A stretch of DNA of 49,577 bases from IMG/VR virus record IMGVR_UViG_3300032046_000039, positions 1 to 49,577 of that record. One strand, written 5' to 3'. Each line of letters starts with the position of its first letter. The stretch's first letter is position 1. Position numbers and translations under genes: made by a program. Positions 5,758 to 13,438 of the stretch are shown in pieces. The notes beneath the pieces are model-generated. The model saw only the letters and a program-made list of their open reading frames with translations. It was not told where the DNA came from and searched no databases. Source of the stretch: a virus.

Positions 5758-7195
5758 ACATGGCGGAGCACGGATACTGCAAGGGCCGGTGCTGTCAATG
5801 CCGGCGACGGCGGGAGCACTGCCTATGAAGGGCGTGTTGGAGCAGCTTCCCTCCGACCACTACCACTGCATCGTCACCTCGCCGCCATACTGGGGCCTGC
5901 GCTCGTATTGCAAGGCCGACACGCCGGAGAAGGCTTACGAACTCGGATCGGAAAAAACGCCCGCTGAGTACATCGCCGCCCAGGTCGCGGTGTTCCGGGA
6001 GTGCCGGCGCGTGCTGCACCCGACCGGCGTGCTGGTGGTGAACATCGGGGATACGTATTCAACGGGCGGCAATGGCGGCGGCGGTAAGCATCGCCCACCA
6101 GGTGAGGCCAAAGAGGCTGGCTGGCATACCGCCCCCGACGATTATCAATCCGGCGAGCCCGTCGGCATTCCCGACATGCTCAAGAACGCCCTCCGCGCCG
6201 ACGGCTGGCGGCACAGGGATACCGTGATTTGGGCCAAGCCCGCGCCGATGCCGGCCAGCCTGGCGGGGTGGGCATGGTCGAAACACCAAATCAAGGCGAA
6301 GGCCGGCAAAACTCAAAGCGGTGGCGAGGGGGGCCGCAACGAACGGCGGCGCGAAGGCACATCCTACATGGACCCGTCGAACAACGCTACCTGGGCCGAT
6401 TGCCCCGGCTGCCCCAAGTGCCTCCCCCACGGCGGGTACGTCTTGCGCCGTGGCCAGTGGCGAACCACGCCCAGCCATGAGTACTGCTTCACGTTCGTCG
6501 AGAGCGACAGATACTTCGCCGACGCCGCCAGAGTGAAGGAGCCTGCCGCGGGAGCGACGATCGCCCGCAACCAGTACAGCCGCGTCATGGACGATCCCGA
6601 CGAGCAGTACGCCGTGGTGCATGACCACGAGTTCACCGGCTCAACCCGCAACCCGCGCAGCGTCCAGACGTGGGGGCCGGAGCCGTGCAAGTTCTCGCAC
6701 TACGCCGCGTTTCCATCGGCCCTGCCGCGGTTCTTCATCAAGGCCGCGACCTCCCCCAAGGGCTGTTGTCCCACCTGCGGGATTCCGTGGAGTCCGGTGG
6801 TGGAAAAGGCCGCAAGCACGATGAACATTCGAGTCCGGGATGTGGCGGCTGGGCGAGTCAAGAGCAAAGGGCATAAGGCCAGCGATGATGAAGTCAACGC
6901 TTACGGCCAAGAGCAAGAAGGCGCGACGCGAGTGCTCGGCTACCGCCCCTCCTGTGATTGCGACGACCCTCGCGGGCCGATTGCCGACCCCGTGCCCTGC
7001 CGAGTCCTGGACCCCTACGCTGGGACCGGAACGACCCTTCAAGCCGCCCTGGAACTCGGCTGTGAGGCAGACGGCATCGAGTTGAACCCCCAATACGTCC
7101 AGTACGCAATCGAGCGGCTGAGCGCCTACCTTGTTCCGAAGGGTCAGGCCCCCGCCGTCGAGGCCCAGCCCGGGCCGCTCTTTTGTGGGAGATAA
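5741..7195 (+). CDS. N4-cytosine/N6-adenine-type DNA methyltransferase
   Basis: GTG 5741 follows GGAGGCG. The order of motifs is beta-class: catalytic motif IV TSPPYWGLR at 46-54 comes first, and the AdoMet-binding motif LDPYAGTGTT at 423-432 lies near the C-terminus, followed by GIELNPQYVQYA. SPPY favours N4-cytosine methylation, though some SPPY enzymes make N6-methyladenine. The middle region, about 110-400, holds the target-recognition part and Cys clusters CPGCPKC and CCPTC ... CDC that probably bind zinc. Length (484) is normal. No restriction enzyme is adjacent, so this is an orphan enzyme likely protecting phage DNA from host nucleases. Confidence 0.9.
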   Translation: MNVAFEHGGARILQGPVLSMPATAGALPMKGVLEQLPSDHYHCIVTSPPYWGLRSYCKADTPEKAYELGSEKTPAEYIAAQVAVFRECRRVLHPTGVLVVNIGDTYSTGGNGGGGKHRPPGEAKEAGWHTAPDDYQSGEPVGIPDMLKNALRADGWRHRDTVIWAKPAPMPASLAGWAWSKHQIKAKAGKTQSGGEGGRNERRREGTSYMDPSNNATWADCPGCPKCLPHGGYVLRRGQWRTTPSHEYCFTFVESDRYFADAARVKEPAAGATIARNQYSRVMDDPDEQYAVVHDHEFTGSTRNPRSVQTWGPEPCKFSHYAAFPSALPRFFIKAATSPKGCCPTCGIPWSPVVEKAASTMNIRVRDVAAGRVKSKGHKASDDEVNAYGQEQEGATRVLGYRPSCDCDDPRGPIADPVPCRVLDPYAGTGTTLQAALELGCEADGIELNPQYVQYAIERLSAYLVPKGQAPAVEAQPGPLFCGR

Positions 7196-7198
7196 CAA

Positions 7199-7555
7199 AT
7201 GAGAAATATGTCATTTTCCCTGACCGAGCGGCAACTCCTGGACGGCAGCAAAACCGTCACCCGCCGACTCGGCTGGCAATTCCTGAAGCCCGGCGACCGG
7301 CTTCGGGCCGTGCGCCAGTCTAGGGGGCTCAAACGCGGCGAGCACCCCGTGGCCCTGGGCGTGATCGAGGTCGTGAGCGTATGCCGCGAACAGTTGAACG
7401 CCATAACGCTCAGCGACGTGGCGCGCGAGGGGTTTTGTCGCGAGCACAGCCCGTCATCATTCGTCTGCATGTTCTGCCGCCAGATGAAATGCCCGCCCGT
7501 CGCAATGGTGACGCGGATCGAGTTCCGGCTAGTGTTCAAGGGAGATAATGTATGA
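7199..7555 (+). CDS. ASCH-domain protein
   Basis: ATG 7199 follows GGGAGATAACAA. The 118-residue product matches the phage ASCH/PUA-like family: MSFSLTERQLLDGSKTVTRR, GWQFLKPGDRLRAV, LGVIEVVSV, ITLSDVAREGF and VTRIEFRLVF. The conserved TVTRR and KPGD stretches are typical. ASCH domains are proposed to bind RNA or modified nucleosides; some cut or deaminate them. Placement directly after a DNA methyltransferase fits a nucleic-acid modification role. The stop overlaps the next start (ATGA). Confidence 0.85.
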   Translation: MRNMSFSLTERQLLDGSKTVTRRLGWQFLKPGDRLRAVRQSRGLKRGEHPVALGVIEVVSVCREQLNAITLSDVAREGFCREHSPSSFVCMFCRQMKCPPVAMVTRIEFRLVFKGDNV

Positions 7556-7785
7556 CCACCAAACAACCGCCCTTCGCCACCGTCACAGTCGAGTCGCCTT
7601 CCAGGTGCAATCGAATCTCCGTGGAACATGATGACGCTGTTTTCCTCCACCTGGAATGCTGTATGAACGGCACTTGGCGCCATGCGGGCGGCATAACCCT
7701 GGCCCCGGCGGCCGCGGCCGAGATCGGCAAGGCCGTGATCCGGCTGGCGAAGATGATTAAGGCGAGAAAGGAGCAAACGCGATGA
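7552..7785 (+). CDS. Small hypothetical protein (77 aa)
   Basis: It starts within the previous stop (ATGA) after GGGAGATAATGT and ends overlapping the next start. The product has a beta-rich first half (FATVTVESPSRCNRISVEHD, VFLHLECC) and an Ala-rich then basic helix (PAAAAEIGKAVIRLAKMIKA). The arrangement, strands followed by one helix, is common in small phage proteins whose job is unknown. Confidence 0.65.
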   Translation: MTTKQPPFATVTVESPSRCNRISVEHDDAVFLHLECCMNGTWRHAGGITLAPAAAAEIGKAVIRLAKMIKARKEQTR

Positions 7786-7994
7786 TAAACTCGATACCAG
7801 ACAGGGAAATCAGTAAGGACATCAGCGCGTGCGTCCATGATACCTCAGTTTCTAGATTTGTCCGACTGGACCTGGAACCTGACCTGCTGGACAAACATGG
7901 CCGCGTGTACTTGACCGAGGCGGATGCCCGGCGGCTGCTGTTGTTTCTCGCTGATGCGTTGGTGGACAAAGGACACGAGAAGGAGCAAGGGTGA
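7782..7994 (+). CDS. Small hypothetical protein (70 aa)
   Basis: It overlaps both neighbours by four bases (ATGA at each end), with AAAGGAG upstream. The sequence contains FVRLDLEPDLL and YLTEADARRLLLFLADALVD, a strand-strand-helix pattern like that of the preceding protein, so the two may be distant relatives. No known domain. Confidence 0.65.
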   Translation: MINSIPDREISKDISACVHDTSVSRFVRLDLEPDLLDKHGRVYLTEADARRLLLFLADALVDKGHEKEQG

Positions 7995-8899
7995 TGACTG
8001 AGCAAGTAGACAGAATCGGGCAGTGGTTCGTGGACGCGACGGATCCGACTAAATGGTACGGGCCAGTGACGAAGTGTGTTGACGGAACGCACTACTGCGA
8101 GAGGGGATGGAATGGCCAAGCATGGATTCTAGCCGACAGCGGCGACTACCTCCGTATCCCGCCGAAATTGGACCTGCCACCAGGCAAGCGGACGCGCGAG
8201 TGCCGGTTGCCGAAGGAGGGGGAGAGGTTTGAGTGGCAAGACGTAATATGTGATGCGTCGGCAGACTGGTGCGATGCAGGCAACGACGACTTCGGTTGGC
8301 GTCGCTGGATCGTCGAGGACGAGCCGGAGGCGGCGGATGCGCCAACATATGCGGAACCTTCGTTACAGCCACACGAGAAGGCTCAGTATGATGACGATGA
8401 TGACCTACCCGTTCCCGCGAATCCAACTGAGCCAGTTTCTCTCCCTGCCGGCCTCCGCAACATGGCAAACGAGCCGACGACCAGCCTCAGCGCGGCGGCG
8501 CTGATGCGCGAGGCGGCGGGGGAAATCGACCGGCTGCGGGAAGTGATCGAGACTCAGAAGGCGGGCAAAAGAACACTCGTTAACCGTTTGAACAAACGGG
8601 GGCACCACATCAAGCAGCAGGCTGACAAGATTACCCGGCTGGCCCGCGAGTGTAACGATTGGAAGCAATGTACGCAGTGGGTTGTTGATGAGGTTCTCCA
8701 GCATACCGCGGACGGGGAACTGATGGTGTGCGGCAGTAATGAATGTGGCGGATGCGACAACGACGATACGCCTCCCTGCGAGGAGTTATGCCGCGACCTG
8801 GCACATCAACTTGAACGCGCCGAGGCAAACGCACGGTACGACGAGGTACAAAAGCTGACGCACGAGCCAGACCCCGACGACACAGAGGACGCCAAGTGA
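7991..8899 (+). CDS. GQWFVD-domain protein with coiled coil and Cys cluster
   Basis: Residues 7-110 repeat the domain of the 4514-5218 product: DRIGQWFVD, YGPVTKCVDG, a Trp-rich centre, IPP, EWQDV and FGWRRWIVED. Residues 155-215 look like a coiled coil (ALMREAAGEIDRLREVIETQ, LNKRGHHIKQQADKITRLAR). A Cys-rich segment near 247-270 (CGSNECGGC ... CEELC) could bind zinc. The last 30 residues are acidic. Duplication followed by addition of new C-terminal modules explains the pair. The role is unknown; it sits between ASCH and methyltransferase genes. Confidence 0.75.
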   Translation: MMTEQVDRIGQWFVDATDPTKWYGPVTKCVDGTHYCERGWNGQAWILADSGDYLRIPPKLDLPPGKRTRECRLPKEGERFEWQDVICDASADWCDAGNDDFGWRRWIVEDEPEAADAPTYAEPSLQPHEKAQYDDDDDLPVPANPTEPVSLPAGLRNMANEPTTSLSAAALMREAAGEIDRLREVIETQKAGKRTLVNRLNKRGHHIKQQADKITRLARECNDWKQCTQWVVDEVLQHTADGELMVCGSNECGGCDNDDTPPCEELCRDLAHQLERAEANARYDEVQKLTHEPDPDDTEDAK

Positions 8900-10131
8900 C
8901 GCCCCGAGCTTATTATTCTGAATGGGACAAAGACGCCGCCGCCTGGCTGCGCGGACTGATCGCCGCCGGCCTAATCATGGACGGCGACGTGGACGAACGG
9001 AGTATTTCTGATGTCAAGCCAACTGACCTTGCCGGGTATGTCCAGTGCCACTTCTTCGGAGGCATTTCCGGGTGGCCCCTTGCCCTCCAACTCGCCGGCT
9101 GGTCCGACGACAAGCCCTGCTGGACCGGCTCGTGCCCTTGTCAAAGCTTCTCGACGGCGGGCAAGCGCCGCGGCCGCTACGATCCCCGGCATTTGTGGCC
9201 CAAGTGGTGCCGACTCATTGCAGAGTGCCAACCTCCTGTGGTCATCGGCGAGCAAGTCGCTTCCGCAGACACCATCGGGCCGGCTGCAAGCAAGGCTGGG
9301 GGCGGCGATTATCCGCAACCTTCAACCGTATGGGTCGATGGTGTACAAGCAAGCCTGGAAGGCGCGGGCTACGCCTTCGGGTTTCATGTTCTTGGCGCAC
9401 ACAGCGTCGGCGCGGACCACATCCGGCAACGGGTGTACTGGCTGGCCGACGCCGAACGTGCCGACTCGCGGGGCGGAATCGCGGGAGAGCAAGGACAATC
9501 GGAACGCGGGCGGGCTGGACTTGCAGACTACGGCGAGCCTGGCGGGGTGGCCGACGGCGGCGGCGAGGGACTGGCGCGACGGGCGAAGCAACCAGCACGG
9601 GAAGAACGCCAGGCCGCTGAACGAAGTGGCGAGCCTGGCGGGGTGGGGCACTCCGAGAGCAACGGACGGGACGCACGGCGGGCCGAACCAGGACGACTCG
9701 GCGGCACTGCCGTACCAGGTGGCGAACCTGGCGGGGTGGAGCACGCCGACGAAAGAGGACGGCCATGCGGTGAGCGATCTGGAAGCGGAGATAATGGGCG
9801 ATACGAAACGCCGCAAGAAGGCGACGTGCGTTCAACGGCTCCGGACGCAGGCCCTTGGTCCGACTTCATCCTCATCCCCTGCCGGGACAACAAAGTGCGG
9901 CGTGCTTGCCCCAGGATTCCCGTTATGGCTGCAAGGATTCCCCGAAATCTGGCGGACCTGTTGCCCCGGCTGGCAAAGCTGGGACACGATCCAAAAGCTG
10001 CTGGCCGAATTGTGCGAGAGGCCCGACGGCATCGAGTAGCGGCCCTGCGCGGGGCCGGCAATTCCATTGTTCCGCCCCTGGCCGCCGAGTTCATCCGCGC
10101 CGCGATGGAAGCCATGAAGGAGATACGATGA
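8896..10131 (+). CDS. C5-cytosine DNA methyltransferase (Dcm-like)
   Basis: GTG 8896 overlaps the previous stop. The 411-residue protein has FFGGISGWPLALQLAGW (AdoMet motif I, about 53-69), SCPCQSFS with catalytic Cys82 (motif IV), PPVVIGEQVAS at 113-123 (motif VI, with GEQ in place of the usual ENV), HIRQRVYW at 175-182 (motif VIII) and VAALRGAGNSIVPPLAAEFI near the C-terminus (motifs IX/X). The middle, about 190-320, is a low-complexity Gly/Arg/Glu region in the target-recognition position. This phage Dcm subfamily typically has an overlapping ORF in another frame, present here at 9011-10039. Likely role: methylating phage DNA against restriction. Confidence 0.88.
   Translation: MTPRAYYSEWDKDAAAWLRGLIAAGLIMDGDVDERSISDVKPTDLAGYVQCHFFGGISGWPLALQLAGWSDDKPCWTGSCPCQSFSTAGKRRGRYDPRHLWPKWCRLIAECQPPVVIGEQVASADTIGPAASKAGGGDYPQPSTVWVDGVQASLEGAGYAFGFHVLGAHSVGADHIRQRVYWLADAERADSRGGIAGEQGQSERGRAGLADYGEPGGVADGGGEGLARRAKQPAREERQAAERSGEPGGVGHSESNGRDARRAEPGRLGGTAVPGGEPGGVEHADERGRPCGERSGSGDNGRYETPQEGDVRSTAPDAGPWSDFILIPCRDNKVRRACPRIPVMAARIPRNLADLLPRLAKLGHDPKAAGRIVREARRHRVAALRGAGNSIVPPLAAEFIRAAMEAMKEIR
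9011..10039 (+). CDS. Out-of-frame ORF nested in the cytosine methyltransferase
   Basis: ATG 9011 opens a 342-codon frame wholly inside the methyltransferase. The product has a Ser/Pro/Ala-rich start (LTLPGMSSATSSEAFPGG), then SLQSANLLW, LQARLGAAIIRNL, YKQAWKARATPSG, repeated LAGW(P/G/S)T units, and a final GVLAPGFPLWLQGFPEIW. I recall the same pattern (TWK..ATPSG, WPTP, LAGW, a closing WLMGFP-like motif) in many phage and prophage proteins annotated beside or inside Dcm-type genes. Conservation of both frames would mean overprinting; a shadow frame kept open by GC-rich codons is the alternative. No Shine-Dalgarno is obvious. Confidence 0.5.
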   Translation: MSSQLTLPGMSSATSSEAFPGGPLPSNSPAGPTTSPAGPARALVKASRRRASAAAATIPGICGPSGADSLQSANLLWSSASKSLPQTPSGRLQARLGAAIIRNLQPYGSMVYKQAWKARATPSGFMFLAHTASARTTSGNGCTGWPTPNVPTRGAESRESKDNRNAGGLDLQTTASLAGWPTAAARDWRDGRSNQHGKNARPLNEVASLAGWGTPRATDGTHGGPNQDDSAALPYQVANLAGWSTPTKEDGHAVSDLEAEIMGDTKRRKKATCVQRLRTQALGPTSSSSPAGTTKCGVLAPGFPLWLQGFPEIWRTCCPGWQSWDTIQKLLAELCERPDGIE

Positions 10132-10550
10132 CCCCCCACGTGATCAACGGCCTGATCTACCTGGCGTCGCCCTACAGCGACCGCGACGAGGCCATCCGGC
10201 AGCGGCGGTTCACCCAGGCGTGCCAAGCCGCCGCGGACCTCATGCGACGGGGCTACTTGGTGTTCTGCCCGATCGCGCACAGCCACCCCATCGCTCGGTA
10301 CATCCCGCAGGAAGGACTGTGGGAGCCCGCCCTAGATCATGAGCTTTGGCGCCTCCAGGATGCCCCCCACCTGGACGTCTGTGGCTCGATGATCGTCTTG
10401 TGCCTGCCCGGCTGGCACCGATCGGGGGGCGTCATGGGCGAGATCAAGGCCATGCGGGCGGCGGGCAAGCCCGTCGAGTTCATGCGGCTGGTGGCGGGCC
10501 GGATGCGGGCTCACCCGCGAGCCCGGCGAATAACAGAGGCGATGACATGA
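10128..10550 (+). CDS. DUF1937 deoxyribosyltransferase-like protein
   Basis: GAAGGAGATACG precedes ATG 10128, which overlaps the methyltransferase stop. The 140-residue product shows the DUF1937 signature: GLIYLASPYSDRDEAIRQRR, MRRGYLVFCPIAHSHPIA, DVCGSMIVLCLPGW and GGVMGEIKAMRAAGKPVEF. The fold is that of nucleoside 2-deoxyribosyltransferases, where the SPY loop and the GxxxEI helix line the substrate pocket. In phages such proteins often sit with nucleotide-modification or salvage genes, as here. The substrate is unknown. It overlaps the next gene by four bases. Confidence 0.88.
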   Translation: MTPHVINGLIYLASPYSDRDEAIRQRRFTQACQAAADLMRRGYLVFCPIAHSHPIARYIPQEGLWEPALDHELWRLQDAPHLDVCGSMIVLCLPGWHRSGGVMGEIKAMRAAGKPVEFMRLVAGRMRAHPRARRITEAMT

Positions 10551-10945
10551 CCCCCGACCGCGACCTCGTGCGCGAGTTCTTGACCGCCGAGTTCCAGGAA
10601 CCTGAGCCCAAGGGCGACATCCGCCTACAGCGGGCGCCCTACGAGGGTGTCGCCAACTCGCCGGCTATTTGTGCGGGCTGCGGTTTCAGCCTGAGCGAGC
10701 CCGGCCGGTGCCCCAAGTGCGGCTGCCTCACCCGCGAGATTGCCACGGCGTTCGTCCGACGGGATCTGAGTGAACTCCTGCGAAAGCATGAACTAAACCA
10801 GTCCGCTATAGAGACGTCTCATTGCAAGACCGCTAAGCCCGGCTCGCCCCTGGCGATCGCCAGGGCCTCTGAGTACCCCAGAGGCAGTAAAGAATATGCG
10901 CGGATATACCACCAGGCGTTCCTGGCGGCACAAAAGAAGGGTTGA
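10547..10945 (+). CDS. Zinc-ribbon hypothetical protein (132 aa)
   Basis: The ATGA overlap with the DUF1937 gene fixes the start. Four cysteines, C42, C45, C55 and C58 (CAGCG ... CPKCG), form a zinc ribbon in the middle of the protein. The flanks are helical and charged: FLTAEFQEPEPKGDIRL before, and FVRRDLSELLRKHELNQ and YARIYHQAFLAAQKKG after. Zinc ribbons of this type commonly mediate DNA or protein contacts. It immediately precedes the replication initiator-like gene. Confidence 0.7.
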   Translation: MTPDRDLVREFLTAEFQEPEPKGDIRLQRAPYEGVANSPAICAGCGFSLSEPGRCPKCGCLTREIATAFVRRDLSELLRKHELNQSAIETSHCKTAKPGSPLAIARASEYPRGSKEYARIYHQAFLAAQKKG

Positions 10946-10963
10946 CGACGGGAAAGGATGCCC

Positions 10964-11806
10964 ATGTACGCAAAGGTTTTCTCCCAAATCTATGATAGTT
11001 CTATAGTTGAGAAGCCCGAAGTCCGGTTCACTTTCATGGACCTGCTGGTGCTGGCGGACCCTGACGGCGTAGTGGACATGACCCATAAGGCCATCGCCCG
11101 TCGCACCAACCGGCCCCTTGAGATCATCCGGTCAACTATTGCGGAATTAGAGGCCCCGGACCCACAGAGCCGGACACCCGACGCGGACGGGGCGCGACTG
11201 AAACGCATTGACGCGCACCGTGACTGGGGATGGTGCATCATCAACTTCGACCGCTTCCATAGGCTCGCCAGTGAGTCAGAGCGACGGGCAAAGACGCGGG
11301 AAAGAGTAAGGCGATTCCGTAGAAAAACACGGGAAAAACCACAATGTAACGCACCTGTAACGCCCCATAACGCTCCGCTAACGCAGAAAAAAGACACAGA
11401 CGCAGACGTAGACAAAGACATAGAAGAAGAAACAGCGTTAGCTCCGACTGCTGCAAAGCCAGCGTCGGAGCCGGAAGCGAAGATTTCTTGGACCATTGTT
11501 GGTGGATTTCTAAACATCACCGACCAGGACCGCCAGGACTGGGCAACTGCGTACCCGGCCTGCACCCTCGACGTCCAACTCGCCCAAATGTCCCAATGGC
11601 TTCAGGCGAACCCCGCCAAGGCCCATAAGTCCCAATGGCGACGGTTTGTCACGGGTTGGCTGAGCCGGTCCCAGGAACGTGGGGGGGACATCAAGACCCA
11701 TCCGCCAGGGCAGGCAGCAGAACCCAAGCGGAATCTTGCCGCTGAGGCCGGAGCTTACCTGGACCGTCTACAGCACGAGAAAGAGTTGAAAAATGCAGCA
11801 CGATGA
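10964..11806 (+). CDS. Phage replication initiator-like winged-helix protein
   Basis: AAAGG lies 6 bases before ATG 10964, which is preferred over ATG 10958. Residues 1-110 match phage replication organiser proteins: YAKVFSQIYDSSIVEKPEVR, FMDLLVLADPDGVVDMT, AIARRTNRPLEIIRSTI (a helix-turn-helix) and WGWCIINFDRFH. A basic stretch (RRAKTRERVRRFRRKTRE) and an acidic linker follow, then a C-terminal domain with WATAYPACTLDVQLAQMSQW and WRRFVTGWLSRSQERGG. Such proteins bind the origin and recruit a helicase loader, as lambda O and phage DnaD-like proteins do. The linker-coding DNA (about 11330-11450) is A-rich and could contain origin sequences, as in lambda O. Confidence 0.78.
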   Translation: MYAKVFSQIYDSSIVEKPEVRFTFMDLLVLADPDGVVDMTHKAIARRTNRPLEIIRSTIAELEAPDPQSRTPDADGARLKRIDAHRDWGWCIINFDRFHRLASESERRAKTRERVRRFRRKTREKPQCNAPVTPHNAPLTQKKDTDADVDKDIEEETALAPTAAKPASEPEAKISWTIVGGFLNITDQDRQDWATAYPACTLDVQLAQMSQWLQANPAKAHKSQWRRFVTGWLSRSQERGGDIKTHPPGQAAEPKRNLAAEAGAYLDRLQHEKELKNAAR

Positions 11807-12500
11807 ATGCCTTGCCGTTTTCACGTTTGCCCAGAGCCTGTGGCCGGAATGGAAACCCTATCCGGCCGACGTGGAAAGTTGGACGCGCCTGTTGTCTCAT
11901 ATCGCCAGCCCCGATGCCGCGAGGACCGCCCTGCGAGCCCACAAGGACGCGACCGACTGGGTGTCGCCCAAGCGATCGCAATTCCTGGCTATGCTGCCCA
12001 GGGCCGCCTCGCAGGGCTCGGCAGACCCCGCCGCAAGCCGCGCCGGCTTTTGCGGAATCTGGATTCAGTGTGTGGCGCACGAGGCGAAGGCCTCAATGAT
12101 CGGCGACTTCAAGACGCTCTGGTGGTCGAGCAACGAGGCGATCCCCGAACACAACCGCCTGATGACAATCATGGAAACATTCCGCGCCGACCATGAGCGC
12201 CTCTACGGCGGCCACTGGCAGATCATCCGGGAGTTCAATGGCGCCGTCTCGGAAACCCAAATGTGCCAGCGACGGGCGGAACTCCGCGGCACCGTCCCGT
12301 TTGATCAGCGCACGAAAGAGCCGCCCCCGGCAGAGTACCGGGGGACGCCCCGCTATCTGGAACCCGGTGACCGGGAGCCTAAGCCGATCCGCCAGGCCCT
12401 GCAGGATTTCATGGCCGGGCGGAGGCCGCGACATCAGCCCCCGCCGGATAGCCCCGGCCCCGAGCCTATATCCCCCGACCTCGGCGATGAGCCGTTCTGA
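11793..12500 (+). CDS. Candidate helicase loader with acidic PF tail
   Basis: It overlaps the initiator gene by 14 bases, the usual O-P order in lambdoid replication modules. Residues 1-75 resemble the compact helical N-terminal region of helicase-loader proteins such as G39P: VFTFAQSLWPEWKPYP, SWTRLLSHIASPDAARTAL and SPKRSQFLAML. The middle is helical. The C-terminal 60 residues are Pro-rich and end SPDLGDEPF, an acidic tip like that of SSB. The loader role rests on gene order plus weak similarity, so it stays tentative. Confidence 0.5.
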   Translation: MQHDECLAVFTFAQSLWPEWKPYPADVESWTRLLSHIASPDAARTALRAHKDATDWVSPKRSQFLAMLPRAASQGSADPAASRAGFCGIWIQCVAHEAKASMIGDFKTLWWSSNEAIPEHNRLMTIMETFRADHERLYGGHWQIIREFNGAVSETQMCQRRAELRGTVPFDQRTKEPPPAEYRGTPRYLEPGDREPKPIRQALQDFMAGRRPRHQPPPDSPGPEPISPDLGDEPF

Positions 12501-12507
12501 AGACGGC

Positions 12508-12567
12508 AAAGATTTATTTTATTTTTCCAATTTTGCGCTTGGCTTTTCTGGCGTAGCTACGTAAAAT
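12508..12567 (+). promoter_or_regulatory. AT-rich promoter with UP-like tract
   Basis: After the 12500 stop comes an AT-rich tract (AAAGATTTATTTTATTTTTC, 12508-12527), then TTGGCT (12539-12544), a 17-base spacer and TAAAAT (12562-12567). The tract resembles an UP element, and nearly the same 19-20 bases occur at 47935-47953 ahead of another candidate promoter. It would drive the gene cluster 12641-14821. Confidence 0.5.
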
Positions 12568-12589
12568 GCTGTTAGATGATTGATTCATC

Positions 12590-12640
12590 GAGGCGAAGGC
12601 CCGCCTTCGAGAGGCCGGGAACAAACGACGGGAGACGAAC
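12590..12640 (+). promoter_or_regulatory. Duplicated 5' leader element, copy 1
   Basis: AGGCG (12591-12595) pairs with CGCCT (12602-12606) around a 6-base loop AAGGCC; GAGAGGCC, AACAAACGA and CGGGAGA follow, then the ATG. Copy 2 at 13439-13491 has the same stem, loop sequence (one change), spacing and ribosome site. The two downstream proteins are not related, so the leader itself is what was duplicated or conserved. Confidence 0.6.
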
Positions 12641-13420
12641 ATGAAACTGTACCTCATCGCAATCGACGACACGAACCCTGACGCAATGCGGAGCAGCCAC
12701 AACCCCACGCGGCATTACCTCTACCGTGAACCAGGCGAAACCAACTCCAGCCACGAACCCCGCGAGGAAGGGTGGCTCGGCAACACTGGCGGAATCAACC
12801 GGGAGGCCCTGGGAGCGATATCCCTCGACGAGCCAGACTGGCAGGGGGCGTTGGCGAGCCTGCTGCCTGACGACGCGGATATCAATGCCGACGCTATCCG
12901 CCGGTGGGCGGATGCCGATCCCGCCGCCGATGGGCTAGACGAGCACGGTGATTCCGCCGGCCTGCAAATCCCCGCCAGCACGTGCCGCGGCACGAGATCC
13001 TGCACGTGGGATGAGGGGGACGATGACGGCGAGGGCGGTGAATACCCAGAGCCTCGCGCCGGGTATCAGTTCATCGCCGGCGAGGACAGCGCCAGCAACA
13101 TCGAGCCGCTGGACGCGGATGAGGAGACCGCGCTGTACGAGGCCGCGCCGTCCGATGTCGATAGCGTTTGTGCCACAACCGAGACGATCCTCGACGCCGC
13201 CGGGGTGTGGTGCGAACGGATCAGCCACGAAACCTACAACGCCGGCACCAACGGGACCGATTGGGATTACGTCGCGATCTCCGACGACGATGAGGACGCC
13301 GCCAACACGGCGCTGCACGCCGCAGCCGCACTGGCCAAACTGGAAATCCAGTGGCCCACGATCCTGGCGATGCTGGAACATCTGCGGCCCGCCAATCCCG
13401 CCGACAAAGTGCCGGCATGA
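12641..13420 (+). CDS. Acidic hypothetical protein (259 aa)
   Basis: CGGGAGACGAAC precedes ATG 12641, within the duplicated leader. The product is strongly acidic, with Asp/Glu-rich runs (WDEGDDDGEGGEYPEPRAGY, AISDDDEDAANTALHAAA). The N-terminus (MKLYLIAIDDTNPDAM ... RHYLYREPGE) is beta-rich; the last 50 residues form an Ala/Leu-rich helix. Strong acidity suggests DNA mimicry or binding to a basic partner, but nothing identifies a target. First gene after the UP-like promoter. Confidence 0.7.
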   Translation: MKLYLIAIDDTNPDAMRSSHNPTRHYLYREPGETNSSHEPREEGWLGNTGGINREALGAISLDEPDWQGALASLLPDDADINADAIRRWADADPAADGLDEHGDSAGLQIPASTCRGTRSCTWDEGDDDGEGGEYPEPRAGYQFIAGEDSASNIEPLDADEETALYEAAPSDVDSVCATTETILDAAGVWCERISHETYNAGTNGTDWDYVAISDDDEDAANTALHAAAALAKLEIQWPTILAMLEHLRPANPADKVPA

Positions 13421-13438
13421 AATGCCCCCACCGTAAAA

